Positions 7,574-13,994 of a DNA stretch of 14,963 nucleotides are shown here, one piece after another. The translations under genes and the position numbers were made by a program. The notes beneath the pieces were generated by a model. It was not told the origin of the DNA. It worked only from the letters and a program-made list of their open reading frames with translations, and made no database searches. The stretch's first letter is position 1, and each line of letters begins with the position of its first letter. The stretch is from Rudanella sp. (GTDB lineage Bacteria > Bacteroidota > Bacteroidia > Cytophagales > Spirosomataceae), in the NCBI GenBank assembly GCA_026785985.1, contig JAJAYX010000855.1, positions 1-14,963 on the forward strand, given 5' to 3'.

Positions 7574-8650
7574 ATGAAACTACTAGACTGGTATATTTTA
7601 AAGCGATTCCTGCAAACCTACGTTTTCGTGGTGGCCGTGATCGTGTTGGTGGTAGTCATGATCGACTACACCGAAAAGATTGAGGATTTCAGAAAGCACA
7701 ACGCCCCCACCAACGCGATTCTGTTTGAGTATTACCTCAACTTTATCCCCTACTGGGCCAACTACATCAGCCCGCTGATGGTGTTCATCGCCACCGTATT
7801 TCTGACCTCGCGACTGGCGGCCCGCACCGAAATTATTGCCATTCTGAGCAGTGGAGTTAGTTTTATGCGGTTTTTACTGCCTTATGGCGTGGGTGCGCTG
7901 ATTCTGGCCGCGTTCACTTACTTCATGGTGAACTTCATTATTCCCAGGGCCAACAAAACCCGCATTGCCTTCGAACTGAAATACACCAAGGATGCCTACA
8001 CATACAACGGACGTAATGTGCATTTGAAGATTGCGCCCGACGTGTATGCCTACCTTGAAAGCTATAACAACCTGACCCGGATTGGCTATAAGTTCACCCT
8101 GGAGCGCATGAAAGGCAACGAACTCCAGCAAAAACTCTCCGCCGACCGCATCGAGTGGGACAGTACCCGGCGTAAATGGGCTATTCATGATTTCAAAATT
8201 CGGACTATCAATGGGCAGAAGGAAACGCTAGTACCCGGCACCCGTGCTGACACCACGCTGAACATGAAACCGTCTGATTTTGAAAGTGATTTTAACCTGT
8301 TCGAGACGTTTACGCTGCCCGAACTGAAGAACTATATTGCTCTGCTCAAAAGTCGGGGAGCCGATGGGGTAGAGGTGTATCTGCTCGAAAAGTACTCCCG
8401 TGATACCCGGCCGTTTGCCATCGTGATTCTCACCGTGATTGGGGTGATCGTGTCGGCCCGGAAGAGCAGGCGAGGGGTAGGGTGGCAAGTAGCCCTGGGC
8501 TTTTTTCTGGCGTTTACCTACCTGCTTTTCTTTATGCTGGGTAAAGGCATTGCCGAGTCGGGCAACCTGAATCCACTATTGGCTGTCTGGATGCCCAATA
8601 TTCTCTTCGCCGGTATCGGCGTGTTGTTGTATCACACTATTCCGCGATGA
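7574..8650 (+). CDS. LptF/LptG-family (YjgP/YjgQ) lipopolysaccharide export permease
   Basis: A 358-residue inner-membrane permease of the LptF/LptG family, which together with LptB and LptC extracts lipopolysaccharide from the inner membrane and passes it to the periplasmic bridge. The layout is typical: N-terminal helices (about residues 12-32, 58-80, 97-120), a periplasmic beta-rich domain (about 130-265), and three C-terminal helices (about 275-355). The N-terminal motif LLDWYILKRFLQTY and the SARTEIIAILSSGVSF-like loop (here LAARTEIIAILSSGVSF, split across residues 78-94) are hallmarks. It cannot be called LptF rather than LptG by eye; the start MKLLDWYILK favours the LptG-like Bacteroidota branch. 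It begins nine bases after the metal regulator and its stop overlaps the next start (ATGA), so cotranscription is likely. A partner permease is not in this window. Confidence 0.9.
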   Translation: MKLLDWYILKRFLQTYVFVVAVIVLVVVMIDYTEKIEDFRKHNAPTNAILFEYYLNFIPYWANYISPLMVFIATVFLTSRLAARTEIIAILSSGVSFMRFLLPYGVGALILAAFTYFMVNFIIPRANKTRIAFELKYTKDAYTYNGRNVHLKIAPDVYAYLESYNNLTRIGYKFTLERMKGNELQQKLSADRIEWDSTRRKWAIHDFKIRTINGQKETLVPGTRADTTLNMKPSDFESDFNLFETFTLPELKNYIALLKSRGADGVEVYLLEKYSRDTRPFAIVILTVIGVIVSARKSRRGVGWQVALGFFLAFTYLLFFMLGKGIAESGNLNPLLAVWMPNILFAGIGVLLYHTIPR

Positions 8651-9540
8651 CCCGCGACTACCTCCACCTTCACTTTATTGTCCTGATCTGGGGCTTCACG
8701 GCCATTTTGGGTAAGTTGCTCGAACCGCTATCACCCTTATCGGTGGTGTTATTCCGTACCTTTCTGGCCGTTTTGGGCATGGGGGCCGTGCTTTGGTATC
8801 AACACCGAAACGGCGAGCCGGTTGCCCCGGTATCATCGCGGGATCGCTGGCGGCTCTTGGGCGTTGGTGCCCTAATTGCCGAGCATTGGATGGCGTTTTT
8901 TGCTGCTGCCCGCCTGGCCAATGTGTCGGTTTGCCTGGCGGGAATGGCCACGAGTTCGCTGTGGGCGAGCGTGTTGGAACCGCTGCTTCTGCGTCGGCGG
9001 GTGCGCACGATCGAGGTTGTTTTGGGCGCGGTGGTAATGGCCGGGTTATACCTGATTTTCCGGTTTGAGTTCGATAAGTTTGTGGGCTTGTTGGTGGCCG
9101 TGTTTTCGGCCATGCTGGCGGCCCTGTTCACCATTATCAACAGTCAGTTTACGCACCGCTACGAAGCACTGGTGATTTCGACCCACGAAATGGCTGGTGC
9201 TTTTCTGACTTCAATACCCGTGGTAGGTCTATACATGGCCTTTTTTGCCTGGCCCGACGAAGTTTTCTGGCCTGTTTCGATGGGGCAATGGGGCTGGCTT
9301 CTGGTGTTGGCCTGGGTTTGCACAGTCTATGCCTACACGGCAGGAGTTCGGCTGTTGCGTAAGTTTTCGGCGTATCTGGCCATATTAACCGTAAATTTGG
9401 AGCCAGTTTATGGCATTATTCTGGCTGTTCTTTTTTTTGGAGACACCGAACGCATGACTACCGGATTTTACCTTGGCACACTGGTTATTCTGATCGCCGT
9501 GATCGGGTTTCCATTTTTTGATAGCAATGAAAAATGCTGA
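8647..9540 (+). CDS. EamA-family (DMT superfamily) transporter
   Basis: A 297-residue inner-membrane protein with about ten hydrophobic helices in two EamA repeats (about residues 5-135 and 145-290). HFIVLIWGFTAILGKLL at the N-terminus and SPLSVVLFRTFLAVLG are the usual first-repeat signature; EHWMAFFAAARLANVSVCLAG matches the third and fourth helices; VNLEPVYGIILAVLFFGD is the conserved second-repeat segment. These exporters carry metabolites or drugs, and the substrate cannot be told from sequence. The start ATG overlaps the stop of the LptF/G-type permease (ATGA), implying translational coupling. The last codons (SNEKC) lie inside the left arm of an imperfect palindrome that runs to just before the next gene. 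Confidence 0.9.
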   Translation: MTRDYLHLHFIVLIWGFTAILGKLLEPLSPLSVVLFRTFLAVLGMGAVLWYQHRNGEPVAPVSSRDRWRLLGVGALIAEHWMAFFAAARLANVSVCLAGMATSSLWASVLEPLLLRRRVRTIEVVLGAVVMAGLYLIFRFEFDKFVGLLVAVFSAMLAALFTIINSQFTHRYEALVISTHEMAGAFLTSIPVVGLYMAFFAWPDEVFWPVSMGQWGWLLVLAWVCTVYAYTAGVRLLRKFSAYLAILTVNLEPVYGIILAVLFFGDTERMTTGFYLGTLVILIAVIGFPFFDSNEKC

Positions 9541-9613
9541 ATGAGTGCGGATTGACGAGGTTAGTGACTACTTCTTGAGGTCATTCTCCATTATTCATTC
9601 TCCATTCTTCATT
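9526..9613. repeat. Imperfect ATGA/TCAT palindrome before the membrane gene
   Basis: Left arm 9526-9543 and right arm 9596-9613 are inverted copies matching at 15 of 18 positions, separated by 52 bases. The left arm covers the stop codon of the EamA gene; the right arm, set in a TCATTCTCCATTATTCAT-like run, ends six bases before the ATG at 9620. It is related in composition and placement to the perfect palindrome at 11024-11087. Possible roles are transcript processing or attenuation; none is shown. Confidence 0.55.
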
Positions 9614-9619
9614 TCCCGT

Positions 9620-11041
9620 ATGAAACCACCCCTCATTCAAACAGCTTCGCAACTGGCAGGATTTGGCTTTTTTCTGGCCGTTTTCATACCCCTGTTCGTG
9701 TTGTCTTTTTTTAATCACCCTTCAGCGGCTGATGATTATTGTTTTGCCGACACCGCCGTGCGCGAGGGATTTTGGCAGGCTCAAAAATTCTACTACGATT
9801 ACTGGACAGGCCGCTACTTTTCGAACTTCCTGGTGCATGGTAACCCCCTCGTATGGGGCTGGTACGATGGTTTTCGGCTGATTCCGGCCCTCGCCATGAC
9901 GGGCCTGCTGGCTTCCATTCATGCCCTGGTAAGCGAACTGTTGCGCGGACAAAAACACGTCACAGTTTGGCTGGTAACGGCTCTACTGTTTTTCACGATG
10001 ATGGTGGCCCAGCAAAGCACCGTCGAAGCGTTTTTCTGGATAGCCGCCGTGGCCTCCTACACCGTTCCAACGGCCTTCACGTTTTATTTGCTGGCCGTCC
10101 TGATTCGCTGGTATCGCTTGCCATCGGGGGAGGGGCTACTGCGCCCGCTCACGGTGGTCTGGGCTTCGTTCCTGGCGTTTGCCATTGTTGGCTCCGGCGA
10201 AACCAACCTGATTTTGATAGTGCTATTGTTGTTGACAATGGCGGGTTATCGACTGCTGTTCCAACGGATTTTCGATCCTTTTCTGGTGGGGATGGTGCTG
10301 GTGTCGCTGGTGTCGGGCTGGCTATTGTTTCGGGCACCGGGCAATGCCATTCGTATGGGTGGCAACCCTCACAGTGGCGATGTGGTGGCCTCGTTCTCCG
10401 GGTCGGCCCTATGGCTCGTGAAATCCCTGGTGACCCTGCTTTTGAAGACTCCCCTTCTACCCCTATCGTTGCTGTTTGTGGGGTTGGCCCTGCGGCTGAT
10501 TCGGGTGGGTAGCCCCGTCCGCCATCTGTTTCAGGTGCCAGTCTGGGTGGTGTTGCTGGCTTATGTTGGCTTGTTGGCGGCCATGATTTTCCCGTCTTAT
10601 TATGGGATTGGGTTACCCCCCGCTTTTCGAACCATGAACATATTCTTCGACTTTGCCATTCTGGGTTGGCTCTACACGTTGACTGTGAGCATCAATGCCC
10701 TGGTGCGAGCCGGTAAACTCCAGTCTGATCGGTTTGCCGTACCTGCCTGGGCACCCGTTTTGACTGGCATCTGGATGGTGGCGAGTTTGATCTTAAGCCG
10801 CCCCATTCGATTGGTTTATAATGACTTATGGCGGGGTCATGCGTCAACTTATAACCGTGAGATGAACGCCCGTCGCGATCAGCTTAACCAAACTGGGGAA
10901 GTGGTACAGGTCGCACCAATCAGCGTATATCCGCCCAGTTTATTTGTGGAAGACATCAACGCCAACCCCGAACACCTCTGGAACCGCTGTCAGGCGGGGT
11001 ATTACAAACATAAAACCGTAAAAATGAGTGATGAACGATGA
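9620..11041 (+). CDS. Polytopic membrane protein, DUF6056-like, possible GT-C glycosyltransferase
   Basis: From the ATG at 9620 the product has 473 residues with roughly ten to eleven hydrophobic helices (first helix about 12-31) and a soluble tail from about 415. Directly after helix 1 comes SAADDYCFADTAV (D38, D39), then a YYDYWTGRYFSNF segment. An acidic motif in the first outer loop is where GT-C glycosyltransferases keep their catalytic Asp/Glu, and the overall pattern recalls DUF6056-type membrane proteins. GT-C activity is an inference from topology and from the GT2 polyprenyl-phosphate transferase next door. The open frame extends upstream to a GTG at 9545, but that stretch is a TCAT-repeat spacer that would give a non-conserved leader, so the ATG is preferred. 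The last six residues (MSDER, after K) are encoded by a perfect palindrome. Confidence 0.75.
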   Translation: MKPPLIQTASQLAGFGFFLAVFIPLFVLSFFNHPSAADDYCFADTAVREGFWQAQKFYYDYWTGRYFSNFLVHGNPLVWGWYDGFRLIPALAMTGLLASIHALVSELLRGQKHVTVWLVTALLFFTMMVAQQSTVEAFFWIAAVASYTVPTAFTFYLLAVLIRWYRLPSGEGLLRPLTVVWASFLAFAIVGSGETNLILIVLLLLTMAGYRLLFQRIFDPFLVGMVLVSLVSGWLLFRAPGNAIRMGGNPHSGDVVASFSGSALWLVKSLVTLLLKTPLLPLSLLFVGLALRLIRVGSPVRHLFQVPVWVVLLAYVGLLAAMIFPSYYGIGLPPAFRTMNIFFDFAILGWLYTLTVSINALVRAGKLQSDRFAVPAWAPVLTGIWMVASLILSRPIRLVYNDLWRGHASTYNREMNARRDQLNQTGEVVQVAPISVYPPSLFVEDINANPEHLWNRCQAGYYKHKTVKMSDER

Positions 11042-11087
11042 GTGATCTTCGCGTCAGCAAATTCATCACTCATCGTTCATCACTCAT
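11024..11087. repeat. Perfect 23-base inverted repeat between membrane gene and GT2 gene
   Basis: Arms 11024-11046 and 11065-11087 are exact reverse complements with an 18-base loop. Each arm is built of near-repeats of GATGAGTGAT/ATGAACGATG. The left arm encodes the C-terminus and stop codon of the upstream gene; the right arm ends nine bases before the ATG at 11097. There is no T-run, so it is not a standard terminator, and it lies within what otherwise looks like a single transcription unit. Confidence 0.9.
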
Positions 11088-11096
11088 CATTCATAA

Positions 11097-11825
11097 ATGA
11101 CCTGCATCATCATTCCCTGTTATAACGAAGCCAACCGGTTGCCCGTTGTGGCTTTTGAAGCCTATTGGCAACAGCATCCTGACGTGCGGTTTTGCTTTGT
11201 GGATGATGGCAGCACCGACCAGACCCGTGCTTTGCTGGAACAGTTGCAAGCCGCTTACCCTGAACAGGTTGAGGTTTTTATTTTACCTAAAAATCAGGGT
11301 AAAGCCGGGGCCGTTCGGGCGGGGATGCTGCGTGTTGCCCAGGCGGCACAAGCCGATTTTGTGGGGTTTCTAGACGCGGATCTGGCTACTCCGCTGTCGG
11401 CCATTCAGGATTTGGAAGTGCGACTTTCGGCGCAACCCTCGCTGGATTTGGTGATGGGGTCGCGCATCAAATTTTTAGGCACCGACATTCAACGGAACCC
11501 CTTTCGGCACTACGCCGGCCGGGTGATTGCCACACTCATCAGCACCATTCTGAAGCTTGGCGTTTATGACACCCAATGCGGAGCCAAACTGTTCCGGCGC
11601 GGGGTGGTTGCCAGCCTCTTTGCCGACCCGTTCCTGAGTCCGTGGCTGTTTGATGTGGAGGTGCTGGCCCGGCTCATTCGCCAGCATGGGCGGGCAGATT
11701 TTCAAAACCATGTTTCCGAAATGCCCCTCCGGCAATGGATCGAAATGGACGATTCCCGTATCCAGTTATCGTATTATTTCAAACTGTGGTACGAGTTGTA
11801 CCGGATTAGCCGGGCGTATAAATAA
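11097..11825 (+). CDS. GT2 glycosyltransferase, polyprenyl-phosphate type (ALG5/dolichyl-phosphate glucosyltransferase-like)
   Basis: A 242-residue cytosolic GT-A enzyme that would move a sugar from a nucleotide donor to undecaprenyl phosphate, making a lipid-linked donor. The motifs run in order: IIPCYNEANRL (5-15), DDGSTD (36-41), KNQGKAGAVRAGM (65-77), DADLATP (93-99; metal-binding Asp residues), MGSRI (120-124) and DTQCGAKLFRR (158-168), which is the signature of the dolichyl-phosphate glucosyltransferase-like group. WLFDVEVLARL follows, as in that group. No membrane helices are evident, although many relatives have an N-terminal anchor. It stands between two polytopic proteins with an acidic motif after helix 1, supporting a role as donor maker for them. 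The sugar is not known. The start ATG lies directly after the palindrome's right arm. Confidence 0.9.
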   Translation: MTCIIIPCYNEANRLPVVAFEAYWQQHPDVRFCFVDDGSTDQTRALLEQLQAAYPEQVEVFILPKNQGKAGAVRAGMLRVAQAAQADFVGFLDADLATPLSAIQDLEVRLSAQPSLDLVMGSRIKFLGTDIQRNPFRHYAGRVIATLISTILKLGVYDTQCGAKLFRRGVVASLFADPFLSPWLFDVEVLARLIRQHGRADFQNHVSEMPLRQWIEMDDSRIQLSYYFKLWYELYRISRAYK

Positions 11826-11830
11826 GAGTT

Positions 11831-13576
11831 ATGACCAAACTACTGAACAGTCCGGCTGTCCTGCTTACCCTGCTGATTGCCCCGATAGCCGTTTTTTTTG
11901 TTTATTTCTTCTGGCTTCGGTACGATATTCCGTGGTTTGATGAATACGAAAACATTCCCTATTTTTTGCAGCGATTTCTGAATGCCAACTCGTTTGACGA
12001 GCGGCTCGATGCGCTGCTGAAACCCAATAACGAACACCGGGTTCTCTATGCCCGGCTGGTGGTTTATGGGCAATACCTGCTCACGGGGGGTATTTCGTTT
12101 CAGGGTCTCATGCTCTGGGGAAACCTGGGCCTCGTAGTTATATTCTGCCTTCTCTATAAAAGCACCCAATCCGTTCACCGACCCGTCGGACCGCCCCCCG
12201 CGTTTTTCTTCCTCCCCGTCTCCCTCATTCTTTTAAACGCTCAAAACTACCTGCGCACCTGCACGGCCATCTATACCCTTCAGTATCTGGCCATTATCAT
12301 GCTGGTGATGGTCACTTTTTTCGTGTTGGCCCTCAACCGGCTGGGGCCGTTTGTGGGAGCTTTGGGGCTGGGTACCCTGGCCACGTTCAGCATGGGAAAC
12401 GGTATTTTGCTGTGGCCTGCCGGGGCGGTCATGCTGGTTATGCGCCGACGGTGGCTTTGGCTGGGTGTCTGGGTGGTGTTCGGGGCGGTTAGTGTCTGGC
12501 TTTATTTTAGAAATTATCCCGTTCAGCAGGGCAACTCCGAGGGGTTTGCGTATGTGCTGCAACACCCTCTGCAAACCCTGGCAGGTTTCTTTATTTTTGC
12601 CGGTAGTCTGTTCGATTTTTTTCCCACCTGGACCGTAGAAAAGCGGGCCGTGTTGCCGTTGCTGGCGGGTGTGGTGGTGGTGGGTGTGCTGGCCTGGTGG
12701 CTGGCGCAGGTGGTGTTTCGGCGGGCTGCAAACCACGGGGTCGCCAGCCGCTGGGTCGCCAGCCGGTCGCATTTCGAGACATTCCTGACGGGAGTGGCCC
12801 TATTCCTGCTGGCCAACATGGCTCTGATTGCCGTGTTCCGCATCCGGTTCTACTTCGGGATGGTGTTGCACAGTTCCTACCGAACCTACGCGCTGGTGCT
12901 TTGGGCGGTGGGCTACCTGGCTTTCCTGAGTTTACAGAAACCCCAAACCGACACTCCGACGGGGGCTTTAGATCGTCGGCCACAGTGGGTGATGGGGTTG
13001 TGGGTGCTGTTTTTGGCCATCAACCTGCTTACTTATTTTACGTATGTCCCGGAAGCCATTCAACGCCGGAAACACATGCAGGGCCTAACCTTTAATCAGC
13101 AACACAACCAGATTGGCCTGGGCGGAACCCGCAACTCGGCACTGGCCCGCTGGATTGTCGAACTCGATAGCACCATGCGGGTTCGGGGCTGGCACACGCT
13201 CCCAAACCCGGCCATCGCCCCCGGCGAAAACCAACTGCTTGAACCAAGGCCTGCCGTTGTTCGAAACAGGCCGCTTCGCCTAATCAATCAGACCGATTAT
13301 ATCACGGTTGAAAGTGATCAGGCTGTTTATCAGGTCAGTATGAACAAAGGGGTTTACGTAGTATTTTGGCCGGTAACAACAAGAGGGCGAGCTTATTTGA
13401 TGTTTGCCGAACCCCACAAACCAACCGGACTCAGTCCGTTTTCGCGGCCTAACGGCTGGACGGCCTCCATGCCTAAAGCCCTGTTGCCACCCGGCAACTA
13501 TGCCATTGGCTTATATACAATCACACCAGAAACCACAACCCTCATTAGCACGGGCCGGGTGGTAACGGTGGATTAA
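11831..13576 (+). CDS. Large polytopic membrane protein, possible GT-C glycosyltransferase, with C-terminal beta-rich domain
   Basis: A 581-residue protein. About ten hydrophobic helices occupy residues 8-400 (first helix 8-29). Immediately after helix 1 comes PWFDEYENIPYF (D37, E38), and further on PNNEHRVLYARL (about residues 65-76): an acidic first-loop motif plus NEHR, placed as in GT-C enzymes. From about residue 405 to the end the protein is soluble, with alternating hydrophobic residues suggesting a beta sandwich (NQTDYITVESD, GVYVVFWPVTT, LPPGNYAIGLYTI). I do not know a named family for it. It starts five bases after the stop of the GT2 gene, so the two are probably cotranscribed. A 13-base repeat at 12738 and 12753 encodes VASRW/VASRS. 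Its stop is one base from the end of the convergent response-regulator remnant. Confidence 0.75.
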   Translation: MTKLLNSPAVLLTLLIAPIAVFFVYFFWLRYDIPWFDEYENIPYFLQRFLNANSFDERLDALLKPNNEHRVLYARLVVYGQYLLTGGISFQGLMLWGNLGLVVIFCLLYKSTQSVHRPVGPPPAFFFLPVSLILLNAQNYLRTCTAIYTLQYLAIIMLVMVTFFVLALNRLGPFVGALGLGTLATFSMGNGILLWPAGAVMLVMRRRWLWLGVWVVFGAVSVWLYFRNYPVQQGNSEGFAYVLQHPLQTLAGFFIFAGSLFDFFPTWTVEKRAVLPLLAGVVVVGVLAWWLAQVVFRRAANHGVASRWVASRSHFETFLTGVALFLLANMALIAVFRIRFYFGMVLHSSYRTYALVLWAVGYLAFLSLQKPQTDTPTGALDRRPQWVMGLWVLFLAINLLTYFTYVPEAIQRRKHMQGLTFNQQHNQIGLGGTRNSALARWIVELDSTMRVRGWHTLPNPAIAPGENQLLEPRPAVVRNRPLRLINQTDYITVESDQAVYQVSMNKGVYVVFWPVTTRGRAYLMFAEPHKPTGLSPFSRPNGWTASMPKALLPPGNYAIGLYTITPETTTLISTGRVVTVD

Positions 13577-13577
13577 T

Positions 13578-13918
13578 TCAGTCCAGCAGTTTCTTTTCCA
13601 TCACATACCGCACGAGCGCGGCTGTGTTTTTCACCTGTAGCTTGTTCAGCACATTTTTGCGGTGCGTGTCGATAGGCAATCACGCGCACCTCCGGGAACA
13701 GCTTTTTAACCCGGCATGTAGCCTCGATACCGTTCAGATTGGGTATCTCAATGTCCATCAGTACCACATCCACGGATTTCTGTTGCAAAAACTCAATCAC
13801 TTCCGGGCCATTATGCGCTTCGCCCGCCACCGACCAGTTGGTGGCCCCGTTCGGGCAGCACTTTCAGGCCGTCTAAAAACAGTTGATGGTCGTCGGCAAG
13901 AAGCAGCGAACAGGGCAT
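13578..13918 (-). pseudogene. Decayed LuxR/NarL-family response regulator
   Basis: Three pieces in three frames add up to a broken response regulator. Piece one starts at the ATG at 13918 and reads MPCSLLLADDHQLFLDGLKVL, the start of a receiver domain with its acidic pair. After a frame change near 13845-13870 piece two reads NWSVAGEAHNGPEVIEF and VDVVLMDIEIPNLNGIE, carrying the phosphoacceptor Asp, and continues to LFPEVRVIA. Then, after roughly 100 missing codons and another frame change near 13680, piece three reads IDTHRKNVLNKLQVKNTAAL and ends RYVMEKKLLD: the recognition helix and C-terminus of a LuxR-type HTH. The Thr/Ser and Lys switch residues and most of the linker are gone, so it cannot work as a regulator. 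It is divergent from a decayed histidine kinase, presumably its former partner. Confidence 0.88.
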
Positions 13919-13928
13919 GGCATACGGA

Positions 13929-13985
13929 GTTTATGGGTACTGGCGTGAACGAAGATAGCATAGTTCACCCCCAGTACCCATAAAC
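13929..13985. repeat. 57-base hairpin/operator-like palindrome between the two-component remnants
   Basis: Outer arms GTTTATGGGTACTGG (13929-13943) and CCAGTACCCATAAAC (13971-13985) are exact inverted copies. Inner arms GTGAAC (13945-13950) and GTTCAC (13963-13968) pair too, leaving a 12-base loop and a one-versus-two-base mismatch between inner and outer stems. It lies 11 bases upstream of the response-regulator start and 10 bases before the ATG that opens the kinase remnant, a position suited to a shared operator. On the minus strand TATCTTCG in the loop region resembles a -7 element. Confidence 0.85.
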
Positions 13986-13994
13986 CGCTGGAGA

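Noticed and set aside
9581..9613. CRISPR-like array in the TCATTCTCCATT repeats
   Set aside because: Units are about 10-14 bases, adjoining and imperfect, with no spacers and no cas genes.
9545..9619. GTG start at 9545 for the 473-residue membrane protein
   Set aside because: The added 25 residues are encoded by a TCAT-rich spacer and palindrome arm; the ATG at 9620 directly precedes the first helix.
9853..10512. 219-residue open frame within the 9620-11041 gene
   Set aside because: It is the plus-one shadow of a clearly hydrophobic coding frame; its composition is not protein-like.
11024..11087. Rho-independent terminator
   Set aside because: The stem is perfect but AT-rich and lacks a T-run on either side, and the next gene starts only nine bases later on the same strand.
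12738..12765. Two copies of GGGTCGCCAGCCG 15 bases apart
   Set aside because: A short in-frame duplication encoding VASRW/VASRS in a loop; too small and isolated to be a system.
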